A stretch of 64,000 nucleotides of DNA from Acidobacteriaceae bacterium. Its GTDB lineage: Bacteria; Acidobacteriota; Terriglobia; Terriglobales; Acidobacteriaceae. The stretch is from the NCBI GenBank assembly GCA_025350325.1, contig JANXYB010000046.1, positions 1 through 64,000 of the forward strand, in the 5' to 3' direction. The translations under genes and the position numbers were made by a program. The notes beneath the pieces are model-generated. The model was not told the DNA's origin. It did no database searches and saw only the letters and a list, made by a program, of their open reading frames with translations. This document shows positions 29,491-38,372 of this stretch, in pieces (within the stretch, counting starts at the first letter, position 1; each line of letters begins with the position of its first letter).

Positions 29491-29727
29491 TCAACCGCGC
29501 GCTTTGATCAATGAGACCAAATCGTTGACGTTTTCCATCTTGCCGATCTCAGAAGTTGAGAATTTGATCTTGAACGCCTTCTCGATCGTAAGCATCAAGC
29601 GAATGTGGGTGAGGCTGTCCCAACCATCTACGTCTTTCGCCGATAATTCGCGTGTCACTCTTACATCATCATCAAAGACGTCGCGAAATATCTCATCGAG
29701 ACGTGTATAGATTTGTGGTTCATCCAC
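29491..29727 (-). CDS. Acyl carrier protein
   Basis: GTG 29727 follows AGGAG with eight bases spacing and gives 78 residues; the track's ATG at 29781 is less likely. The phosphopantetheine site is the Ser in 'GWDSLTH' (about residue 37), followed by the helix 'IRLMLTIEKAFKIKFSTSEI' typical of dedicated ACPs of FkbH and polysaccharide-acylation operons. It is the first gene of a four-gene leftward operon (ACP, FkbH, SGNH, MBOAT) and would be the carrier of the group transferred. Confidence 0.88.
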   Translation of the reverse strand: MDEPQIYTRLDEIFRDVFDDDVRVTRELSAKDVDGWDSLTHIRLMLTIEKAFKIKFSTSEIGKMENVNDLVSLIKARG

Positions 29728-30077
29728 AGTAAAATCTCCTCGCGCTACGAATCGAAAAGAAAACAAATGATGTTGGCTCAAGTGGAGACTATCACAGGCG
29801 AACTCAAGTAGGAATGTACTTGAAGTGACATCCGGGCTCGGTACTTTCTTAGGATTGACCGCTCTCGGAGACGCCTGATTTGTGCGTCGAACTCTTGAAA
29901 GGAGGATAAAGTTAAGGGAATCGCAATAGCGATGTTTTCAGCTTTCGTTTGCGAGAATTCGCACATTTTCGCCGATCCGCGGCCCAGTTTAAAACCCTGC
30001 TTCACCCTAGAACATCATACAAAGCGTAGATTGCAGCTCATTCCAATTCACTCGACATAACTGGAGCACAGTCGTAG

Positions 30078-31349
30078 ATGCTGGCACACTTTTTGCTCGC
30101 GTTGATCGTAGGTCTCAGCGTTGTGTTGATGCTCATTCGTCCTCACGGCATTGCCGAGGTTTATTGGATTGGCGGCGGAGCGGTGCTGCTCATTGTCCTG
30201 CGACTAGTACCTTTTCGCCTCGCTGGCAAGGCTGTGGCCGAGGGGACAGATGTTTACCTGTTCCTCTTTGGCATGATGTTGCTCTCGGAGTTAGCGCGGG
30301 AGCATGGCGTCTTCGACTGGCTATCTTCGGTCACAGTGCGCAGCGCGAAAGGATCGACCGCCCGATTGTTTACGCTGGTCTATGGAATCGGCACACTGGT
30401 TACGATTTTCATGTCGAACGATGCGACCGCAGTGGTACTGACCCCGGCTATCTTGAGGGCGGTGCGAAAAGCTAAAGTAGAGCCCCTTCCATATCTGTTT
30501 GCCTGCGCCTTGATCGCTAACGCGGCATCGTTCGTCCTTCCCATCTCGAATCCGGCGAATCTCGTGGTTTTTCATCAGAACATGCCGCCGTTGGGACGGT
30601 GGCTGCTCTGGTTTGGATTTCCATCGATTTTTTCGCTTGTGGGGACATATTTGGTAATGCGTGTCCTTTTCAGGAAGGGACTGATCGCGCAAATTGAAGA
30701 GACTGTGGAAGCGAAGCCATTGAAGCAGGCCGGCAAGATTGTTCTGGCTGGATTGGGCATGATGGTGGCCGTGTTGCTCACAGCGTCGGCCTTCGACAAA
30801 GATCTGGGCCTACCCACATGCCTGGTCGCTCTCGCAATCACAATCGTCGTGTCGATTAGGGCCCGCAACAATCCGGCGAAATTAGCTAGCAAAATAAGTT
30901 GGGGAACCTTGGCGCTGGTCGCGGGTCTGTTCATTATGGTCGATGCGATTGAAAGCATCGGAGCACTGCGGTATACCGAGACGGCGCTGGGATGGGCGCA
31001 AAGATTGTCACCCACAACCGGCGCATTCGTAACCAGTTTCACTGTCGGTATCGCCGACAATCTTTTTAACAATTTGCCGGTGGGCCTGATTGCGAGTGGG
31101 GCTTTGAACGCCGCTCAGGCGCACGGCCTCATCGCGAGCGCTGTACTGATCGGGGTCGATCTTGGACCGAATCTAGCCGTGACGGGGTCGCTGGCAACAA
31201 TACTCTGGCTTATAGCTCTTCGGCGGGAGGACCTCGACGTCAGTTTTTGGTACTTCCTTAAAGTTGGAGCGGTGGCGATGCCTGCTGCGATGGTGGTTTC
31301 AGTCGGGAGTGCGGCCCTCGGTCGGTTGCTGTTCACGACAATGCGCTGA
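30078..31349 (+). CDS. ArsB/SLC13-family ion transporter
   Basis: The 423-residue protein has about eleven membrane segments. 'MSNDATAVVLTPAIL' and 'NAASFVLPISNPANLVVF' in the first half, with 'GIADNLFNNLPVGL' and 'IGVDLGPNLAVTGSLATILW' in the second half, are the inverted-repeat signatures of the ArsB/NhaD/SLC13 (ion transporter) superfamily, and overall it looks most like ArsB arsenite permeases. No arsR, arsC or arsA lies nearby, so the substrate (arsenite, Na+ or an organic anion) is uncertain. It is divergent from the ACP operon. Confidence 0.82.
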   Translation: MLAHFLLALIVGLSVVLMLIRPHGIAEVYWIGGGAVLLIVLRLVPFRLAGKAVAEGTDVYLFLFGMMLLSELAREHGVFDWLSSVTVRSAKGSTARLFTLVYGIGTLVTIFMSNDATAVVLTPAILRAVRKAKVEPLPYLFACALIANAASFVLPISNPANLVVFHQNMPPLGRWLLWFGFPSIFSLVGTYLVMRVLFRKGLIAQIEETVEAKPLKQAGKIVLAGLGMMVAVLLTASAFDKDLGLPTCLVALAITIVVSIRARNNPAKLASKISWGTLALVAGLFIMVDAIESIGALRYTETALGWAQRLSPTTGAFVTSFTVGIADNLFNNLPVGLIASGALNAAQAHGLIASAVLIGVDLGPNLAVTGSLATILWLIALRREDLDVSFWYFLKVGAVAMPAAMVVSVGSAALGRLLFTTMR

Positions 31350-31601
31350 GGATCAGCGAGAGGCGTTGGGGGAATATACCCGCTGTTTCATTAGGTGACA
31401 GATTTTTGCGTGCTCGAGCCCACTTCCCGCATCTAAACACCAGTGCATAAGAATATTCTTACCCGCACTGCTGCCCCTGGAAGATTTATTGTCAGGAACT
31501 TGATACACCTCCGTTTGGTGAAGCAATAAGATGCTGTGAGCCCAAGGGATCAACGTTAGGTGATTGAATTATTTGCGATATCAATTTTACGAAGAGGACG
31601 A
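31350..31601. other. Intergenic, no gene seen
   Basis: About 250 bases. The minus-strand ORF 31353-31553 has no ribosome site or motif. AAGAGGA just before 31602 serves the next small gene. Confidence 0.4.
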
Positions 31602-31832
31602 ATGCCTACTCAAACTAAACCGTGCGATGGAAAAGTTAGTGAAGATACGCAGGTTCTGCTTCAAACCAGCCGTGACAGAGCAGGTTGGGGAATGCACACG
31701 TGCGAGACTTGCGGGCAAATGGTGGGAGTCATGTTAGTGAACGGGATTTGGGTCCCCGAACGGCATTGGCCTTCGGTGCGATATACGCCGCGCAAGGCAA
31801 GCAGTGTTCGTTATTCGCGTCAGGGCAGTTAG
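31602..31832 (+). CDS. Small CxxC protein of unknown function
   Basis: ATG 31602 follows GAAGAGGA and gives 76 residues. One 'HTCETCGQMVGVMLV' motif could bind a metal with the other Cys near the N-terminus, followed by 'WVPERHWPSVRY' and a basic Ser/Arg tail. No family is recognised. The good ribosome site and even composition support coding. Confidence 0.5.
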   Translation: MPTQTKPCDGKVSEDTQVLLQTSRDRAGWGMHTCETCGQMVGVMLVNGIWVPERHWPSVRYTPRKASSVRYSRQGS

Positions 31833-31965
31833 GGACGGCGTCAGTATCTTTTCAGGTTAAGTGGGTTTCGCGCTCCGTAAATACAAGCCAAACCCTGCAC
31901 TACCTCTAACCAGACAAAAAAATAGACCTTGGAAGAGCTGTACCTGCCCGACATACAATTCGACT

Positions 31966-33377
31966 ATGAGAGTGTTGCTTGCGTTTTTTGTTGCCTCTGG
32001 GGCTGCATTGCTCTCTGTGTCAGTTACGGCGGCGGCTCTGTCTGTCGCTACCAATTCTCCTAAGCCGCTTTCTGCGCGCGTCACCTCCTACGACATCGAT
32101 GCGGACTTGAACACCGACAAGAAGTCGCTCGATGCCACCGAGGTTCTGACTTACAAAAACGTAACAGGGCAGCCGCTGTCTTCCATCCCTTTCCATCTGT
32201 ATCTCGATGCGTTTCGCCCGCAATCCACATTTACCAGTGAGACACATTTTACGGGTGGCATCCGCGACTCTGAGAGTGAGGACGATTACCCAAGTGAAAA
32301 ACTAGGCGGCATCACTGTCTCGAAAATTACGGCGGACAGTTATGGCGATTTGTCGCGTGAAATGCATTTCACCGCACCCGACGATGGTAATGCGGAAGAC
32401 CACACTGTCGCTGAGATTCACCTTCCTCATCCGCTTGCGGCCGGCGATACGATTACCTTTCACCTGGCATTCCACGACCAATTTCCACTTTCGATTGCCC
32501 ACAACGGCTACAAGCGCGACTTCATCATGGGTGGCCAGTGGTACCCGAAGCCAGGCGTGTTTTGGCACGGCGCGTGGAATTGTCACCAGTACCATTCAAC
32601 GACGGAGTTCTTTTCGGACTTCGGGACTTTCACTGTCTATCTGACCGTGCCTGATCGCTACGTTGTCGGGGCCAGTGGCGTACCGACCGGCAGTCGCACT
32701 ACGCCAACGGTACTAAAACGCTTGACTTCGTTGGCGAAGACATTGGCGACTTCGCATTTGCGGCCAGCCCTAACTTCACCATCACTGACGGCACCTTCGC
32801 CTCATCAATGGGTCCAGTCAAAGTGCACGTGCTAGCTCTCGCTGCGCACCCGGATGCCGGTCGCCGCTATCTTGACATCATGCTCAAGACGCTTGCGGAG
32901 TTCGACCGACGCTTTGGACCGTACCCGTACAAGATAATCACTGTTATTGATCAAGCGGTCTATGGAACGCAGGTTTTGGATTACGCAGTTGACAGTGTTT
33001 CTTCGAGCCCGGTGCAGTGGTGGGTGCCTGAACCCGACGATAAGAATGCCAGGAAGATGGTGCCGTACATGAACACTGTGTACCTACGCCGCCGTCAGGA
33101 TTTTGTGCTGCCGGTTACGGTCGAGGTCATTTTCGACGACGGTACGCGGGTGCGGGACCATTGGGATGGTGTGGATCGTTGGAAGAAGTTGACCTACGTT
33201 CGCAATGCGAAGGTGGTCTCCGCCGAGATTGATCCTGACCATTCCGTCCTGCTCGACGTGGACTTCTTCAACAACAGTTTCACCACCAAGGCAAATGGCA
33301 TCCCAGCCCGCAAGTTCACGACGATTTGGGTGGCAGCCCAACAATTTTTCGCTCAGATCGCGGCATGGGTCGTCTAA
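31966..33377 (+). pseudogene. M1-type metallopeptidase remnant (frameshift and internal deletion)
   Basis: The reading begins at ATG 31966 with a signal peptide and M1-type N-terminal domain ('VLTYKNVTGQPLSSIPFHLY', 'FIMGGQWYPKPGVF'). Near 32699 the frame shifts; in the new frame it continues 'TKTLDFVGEDIGDFAFAASP' and 'EFDRRFGPYPYKIITV'. At about 32955 the sequence jumps to a C-terminal part ('DQAVYGTQVLDYAV', then 'VEVIFDDGTRVRDHWDG'), so the zinc-binding HExxH...E segment of about 180-200 residues is missing. The product cannot be an active peptidase. The next gene is also frameshifted, so this looks like a decaying operon. Confidence 0.85.
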
Positions 33378-33467
33378 ACACATCCGCGCGCAGCGAAGCC
33401 TCCAATGATGTTCATTGAAATTTGTGTAGACGACATTTAACCCGTTGCTCTTCAGGAGTCTTCACTC

Positions 33468-34548
33468 ATGGAACGGAATCGCAACATCCTAACTGAGGGC
33501 TTAATGCTGACGCTGCGCAACTGGCCCGCATTTGTATGGACATATATTTTTAATCTCGGGATTTCGATCCTCTTTAGCATTCCGCTCCATGCGCAACTGG
33601 TGGCTGTCACTGCCCATTCGCTGGCCTCGCAGCGTCTTACCGGCGCTTTTGATGTGGGTACGGTCGTCGGAGTTTTCTCTAAGCTGGCGAAGGGGCCCGG
33701 ACCTGCGACTTCACCTAGTTTATTTTCTACTCCAATTTATGTAGCTATTGCTTTTCTGTTATTACCGGGAACGTTGCTTGGATCAGACGGGGGTGCGTAC
33801 CGGACTGTTCAAGTTGTTGCATGCTGGACTCGATTATTTCTGGCGTTTTTTAGGCATAACGCTTATCAGCGTCTTAATCATTGCTCCCACGCTTGCCGTG
33901 ATGATCAAGCTGCAAAAGCTTTGGGCCGCGCATGTTGATGTGCACACGGTGGGCCGCTCAGCTTTTCTTGACGAGGTGGTGGGAGTCATCCTCATCATTC
34001 TCGTGGTTGCAGCGTTGCGCGTGTATTTCGACCTTATGGAGGTCTACACAATCCAGCTTGGCTTGCTGTCGTTTCCTATAGACATCACCCGAAAGGGAAG
34101 GCCTGAGCGCCAGATTCGCCGAACTTTCAAACCTGCTTGGAAGACTTTGACGCGCAACTTCTTGCGCATGTACCTAACGTTTGTATTCCTGATGCTGCTA
34201 GGGCTAGCAGCCGTCGTGTTCAGCGCACGGATCGCGGTGCACTCGCTCGCGCAGCCGCGCATGTGGCCAATGTTCCTGGTGATTCAGCTTGGATTTTTCC
34301 TTTTGCTTGTCACGTGTTTTTGGCAACGCGGTGCAGAGACTGCGCTCGCGCTCGACAATCCGCTGGCAGTGCCGGTAGCAATTGTTCCGGCGCCTGCTGT
34401 GGTTGAGGAATCCGTCGCCACTGAATTCGTTGCGCCGCCCGCCCCCGTTATACCTATTGCCGGTGATGCTGTCGATCACAAAGCTGGAAATATTGAATCA
34501 GCCAAAGACTCATTTAGAGACGAGGACTTTCCGTCATCGTCTAGTTGA
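33468..34548 (+). pseudogene. Multi-span membrane protein with a frameshift
   Basis: ATG 33468 follows AGGAG. The first ORF (to 33938) has 'WPAFVWTYIFNLGISILFSIPL' and 'YVAIAFLLLPGTLL'; past about 33783 the coherent product continues in another frame: 'QTGVRTGLFKLLHAGLDYFWRF', then three more membrane spans ('ITLISVLIIAPTLAVMI', 'VVGVILIILVVAALRVYF', 'FLRMYLTFVFLMLLGLAAVVF'). The sum is about 350 residues with about six spans. The function is unknown. It directly follows the broken M1 peptidase gene, its likely operon partner. A single indel could also be a sequence error. Confidence 0.7.
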
Positions 34549-34565
34549 ACGAGGTGGGCCGCCGA

Positions 34566-37500
34566 TTAGGCATGCAAGGCGCGCGAAGGTTGAGCTGCTT
34601 CTCGTTTGAGTAACGGCTTGACTTCCCAGTTCCACTTCCAGATCGCGAAGATGGGCGGATAGACGATCAGCTCCATGAGGAACGAAGTGATGATGCCGCC
34701 GAGCATGGGCGCTGCGATACGCTTCATGACATCCGCCCCAGATCCGGTCGACCACATGATGGGAAGCAGTCCGAAAAGCATGCACGCCACGGTCATAAGT
34801 TTCGGCCGGAGCCGTTTGACCGCACCATGGACGATGGCTTCGCGCAAATCATTCCATGAGTGAATGCCCCCGTTCTTCAGCGCTTCGTGGTAGGCCAGGT
34901 CGAGATAGAGCAGCATGAATACGGCGGTCTCGGCATCGACGCCGAGCAATGCGATGAGGCCGACCCACACGGCGATGCTCATGTTGTAGTGCAACAGATA
35001 GAGGAACCAGACGGCGCCGATGGCTGAGAAGGGCACGGCCAGCAAAATAATCATGGTCTTGATCGCCGACCCGGTATTGAAATAAAGCAACAGGAAGACG
35101 ATGAAGAGCGTGATGGGAACGACGAGTTTCAATCGCTGGGCAACGCGCTGCATGAACTCGTATTGACCGCTCCAAACAAGCTCGTAACCTGCGGGAACTT
35201 TGACTTGGTCTGTCACAGCCTTTTTAGCATCGCGCACATAGGTGCCGATGTCTCGTCCTGCGACGTCGACGTAGACATAGCCGCTGAGCCTGCCGTTCTC
35301 ATCGCGGATCATTCCGGGGCCAGTTCTCATGTGAATGTCCGCGATCTGGCCGAGCGGAATTTGTGCACCGGAGGGCGTTGCCACCAGCACGCGCTGCAGC
35401 GCGTCGACATCGCTGCGGTAATCGCGCAGATAGCGAACGTTGACTGAATACCGCTCACGCCCTTCTACGGTGGTTGAGACCTGCTCTCCGCCGACCGCGG
35501 ACATGAGAACGCTCTCGGCGTCATCGATGGTCAAGCCGTAGCGCGCAAGTTCCTCTCGCTTCAAATCGAAATCAAGGAAATATCCGCCACTGGTGCGTTC
35601 TGCAAAGACGCTGCTGGTACCAGGGATATCTTTCAATGCATTTTCAATCTGTATGCCAACTTGCTGAATTTGCGCGAGGTCGGAGCCGAGTACCTTGATG
35701 CCGAGCGGGGTACGAATGCCGGTGGTCAGCATGTCGGTGCGATTCTTGATGGGCATGGTCCAGGCATTGGAGATGCCCGGTATCTGCAATGCTTCATTCA
35801 GTCCGCCGGGACCATAGGTCAGTTCCTGGGTTGATACGTGATCAGGCCAGAACCTTCGCAGAACAGGCTGGATTTTTTGCGGCATTGATTTCGAGTACCA
35901 GCGATCTACCTTGGGCCACTGGTCCTGCGGCTTGAGCACGATCGTACTCTCCATCATGGAATACGGAGCTGGGTCGGTTGAGCTCTCGGCGCGGCCAGCC
36001 TTGCCGAAGACGCGTTCCACTTCAGGGAAGCCGCGGATGATCTTGTCCTGCGTTTCGAGTACGCGCTCGGCCTCGGTAACGGAGATGCCGGGCAGCGTGG
36101 AGGGCATGTAAAGGAGCGTGCCCTCATCGAGCGGCGGCATGAACTCCGATCCGAGTTTGAAATAGACGGGAGCACTGAGCGCCATAACCAGCAAAGCTAT
36201 GCCGATGGTCAGCCACTTATGATCGAGGACAAACTCGACCACCGGGTGATAGATCTTCATCATCGGCTTGCTGATGGGATGGTTCTCTTCGCTATGGATC
36301 TTGCCAACGAAGAGGGCATTGACGATCTTCGCCAGCCATTGGGGGCGGAAGTTGAAGCCGTCCATGCGGGAAAACAGGAAGCGCATCGCCGCCGGAGCCA
36401 AGGTGATCGCCAGGATTGCCGCGATGGCCATGGAGAAATTTTTAGTGAAAGCGAGCGGCTTAAAAAGACGGCCCTCCTGACTCTCCAAGGTGAAAACGGG
36501 AAGAAAGCCCACGGCGATGACCAGCAAGGCAAAGAAACTGGGCCCTCCAACTTCCTTCACGGCAGCGATCACGACAGCGTGCGATGGGCCGGGGCGGCCT
36601 TCAGCCTCCCAATGCTCGAGCTTCTTGTGCGTTTGCTCGACCATCACGACGGATGCGTCAACCAGGGCCCCGATGGCTACAGCAAGACCGCCGAGCGACA
36701 TGATGTTGGCCGTCATTCCCATCATCTGCATCGGAATGAAGGCCAGAATTACTGTGACGGGAATGGTGATGATGGGAACAATCGCACTGCGCAAATCCCA
36801 CAGGAAGATCATGATCACGAGACTCACGATGATCAGTTCTTCGATCAGAGTGTGGCGGAGGTTATCGACAGCACGGTCGATCAACTCAGAGCGGTCATAC
36901 GTGGTGACCAGTTTGACGCCGGGAGGAAGCGTTGACTTGAGGTCGTTCAACTTCTCCTTAGTGCGTTCGATAACCTTCTGGGCATTCTCACCGTAGCGCA
37001 TGATCACGACGCCGCCGACGACTTCGCCCTTGCCGTCTAACTCTCCGACGCCTCTGCGCATGTCGGGGCCGAATGTAACGGTGGCTACATCCCGGACTAG
37101 AACCGACGTTCCGGTTTGCGCGTTGTACATAATGACGGTCTTGCCGATGTCGTCAAGCGAACGAATGTATCCGCGGCCACGCACCATATATTCGCGTCCG
37201 GTGAATTCGACCAATCGTCCGCCGACGTCGTTGTTGGATTTCTGTACCGCATCGCTGACCGCGTTGATGGGGATTTTATATGCGAGCAGCTTGTTGGGAT
37301 CTACATTCACCTGATACTGGCGCACAAAGCCGCCGATAGGAGCGACCTCGGCGACACCGGGTACAGTCTGCAAAGCGAAGCGAAGATTCCAATCCTGGAA
37401 AGATCGTAGTTGGTCGATGCTGTACTTCCCCGTGGTGTCGACGAGGGCATACTGATAGACCCATCCAACGGAAGTAACATCTTTTGCCAGCTCAACGCTC

Positions 37501-37871
37501 ACACCTTTCGGTAGTTTTGAAGTTACGGAATTTAAGTATTCGAGCGTGCGAGATCGAGCCCAATAAATGTCCGTCCCTTCATCGAAAATAATGTAGATGT
37601 AGGAGAAGCCGAAGTCGGAAAAGGCGCGAATGTCCTTGACCTTCGGCAGTCCGAGCAGCGCGGAGGCAATCGGATAAGAGACCTGATCTTCCATGATGTC
37701 GGGACTGCGGTCCCACTTGGCGTAGACGATCACCTGGGTATCCGATAGATCAGGGATCGCGTCGAGCTTCGTGTTCCTCATCGCGTACCATCCGAGAACG
37801 ATGGCAACGGCAACGAACAGGAAGATCAGAAACCTGTTCTTGTCGCTGAAATCAATAATCCTGTTCATCAT
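34566..37871 (-). CDS. cusA: CusA/CzcA-type heavy-metal RND pump
   Basis: The protein has 1101 residues, normal for heavy-metal-efflux RND pumps. It has the N-terminal span 'FLIFLFVAVAIVLGWYAMRNT', the family block 'KWDRSPDIMEDQVSYPI' and two sets of six spans around large periplasmic loops ('AIGALVDASVVMVEQTH' in the first set, 'GLIALLGVDAETAVFMLLYLD' in the second). It exports monovalent copper/silver or divalent metals from the periplasm through TolC, driven by protons. The NosL-like and metal-binding adaptor partners favour copper or silver. Its start overlaps the upstream NosL-like gene by four bases. Confidence 0.93.
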   Translation of the reverse strand: MMNRIIDFSDKNRFLIFLFVAVAIVLGWYAMRNTKLDAIPDLSDTQVIVYAKWDRSPDIMEDQVSYPIASALLGLPKVKDIRAFSDFGFSYIYIIFDEGTDIYWARSRTLEYLNSVTSKLPKGVSVELAKDVTSVGWVYQYALVDTTGKYSIDQLRSFQDWNLRFALQTVPGVAEVAPIGGFVRQYQVNVDPNKLLAYKIPINAVSDAVQKSNNDVGGRLVEFTGREYMVRGRGYIRSLDDIGKTVIMYNAQTGTSVLVRDVATVTFGPDMRRGVGELDGKGEVVGGVVIMRYGENAQKVIERTKEKLNDLKSTLPPGVKLVTTYDRSELIDRAVDNLRHTLIEELIIVSLVIMIFLWDLRSAIVPIITIPVTVILAFIPMQMMGMTANIMSLGGLAVAIGALVDASVVMVEQTHKKLEHWEAEGRPGPSHAVVIAAVKEVGGPSFFALLVIAVGFLPVFTLESQEGRLFKPLAFTKNFSMAIAAILAITLAPAAMRFLFSRMDGFNFRPQWLAKIVNALFVGKIHSEENHPISKPMMKIYHPVVEFVLDHKWLTIGIALLVMALSAPVYFKLGSEFMPPLDEGTLLYMPSTLPGISVTEAERVLETQDKIIRGFPEVERVFGKAGRAESSTDPAPYSMMESTIVLKPQDQWPKVDRWYSKSMPQKIQPVLRRFWPDHVSTQELTYGPGGLNEALQIPGISNAWTMPIKNRTDMLTTGIRTPLGIKVLGSDLAQIQQVGIQIENALKDIPGTSSVFAERTSGGYFLDFDLKREELARYGLTIDDAESVLMSAVGGEQVSTTVEGRERYSVNVRYLRDYRSDVDALQRVLVATPSGAQIPLGQIADIHMRTGPGMIRDENGRLSGYVYVDVAGRDIGTYVRDAKKAVTDQVKVPAGYELVWSGQYEFMQRVAQRLKLVVPITLFIVFLLLYFNTGSAIKTMIILLAVPFSAIGAVWFLYLLHYNMSIAVWVGLIALLGVDAETAVFMLLYLDLAYHEALKNGGIHSWNDLREAIVHGAVKRLRPKLMTVACMLFGLLPIMWSTGSGADVMKRIAAPMLGGIITSFLMELIVYPPIFAIWKWNWEVKPLLKREAAQPSRALHA

Positions 37872-38368
37872 TGGAAGTGCGCCTCGCTCATCAGTTGCAC
37901 GAACGAAATAACAGTTCCGCCATTTGCCGCTGTAAAGTCCTGGGCCTCCAGCCTGGTCGCGAACGTCAAGGTCCCAGGGGAGCAGCGGTCGTACGCGATT
38001 TCAGACGTCGCTTTCATCTCATCCATGTGCATCCCGTTGTGTTCGCACGCCATGACGCGGCTTGCCTCGACGTACCATGCCGACTGAGGTGACATTGCCT
38101 TGGCCGTGCTGTAGTCATGCACGGTGATCAGGCGCACCGGCTTGTGCTCCTGATTGGCTTCGGTAATAGCGCAGCGAGGACAACAGACTTCTTCCCTCTT
38201 GCCATCAATCTCCGCTACTACTTTGACGTTTGCGTGCAATGGACGCAGGCAGTAGCCGCAAGTGACCGGGGTTGGATGAGCGACATTTCTGTACCAGACA
38301 TAGACGCCGGCGCCAACAATGATCAGCAGAGTGACGGTAAGAGCAATACGTCGTGAGTTCATGGTCAT
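37868..38368 (-). CDS. NosL-like copper-binding protein
   Basis: The protein has 166 residues with an N-terminal membrane anchor or signal ('IALTVTLLIIVGAGVYVWY'). Probable metal ligands are 'CGYC', 'CCPRC', 'MACEHNGMHMDEM' and a late Cys in 'YDRCSPGTL'. The arrangement resembles NosL/nitrous-oxide-reductase accessory copper proteins. It sits between cusB (gap of 4 bases) and cusA (4-base overlap), so it is probably a periplasmic metal chaperone or sensor for the pump. Confidence 0.65.
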   Translation of the reverse strand: MTMNSRRIALTVTLLIIVGAGVYVWYRNVAHPTPVTCGYCLRPLHANVKVVAEIDGKREEVCCPRCAITEANQEHKPVRLITVHDYSTAKAMSPQSAWYVEASRVMACEHNGMHMDEMKATSEIAYDRCSPGTLTFATRLEAQDFTAANGGTVISFVQLMSEAHFQ

Positions 38369-38372
38369 CCTC

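Noticed and set aside
30078-31349. Arsenic-resistance operon
   Set aside because: Only an ArsB-like permease is present; no arsR, arsC or arsA nearby, so an operon call is not supported.
36219-36935. 238-residue plus-strand ORF inside cusA
   Set aside because: Antisense shadow with low-complexity His/Asp/Arg content.
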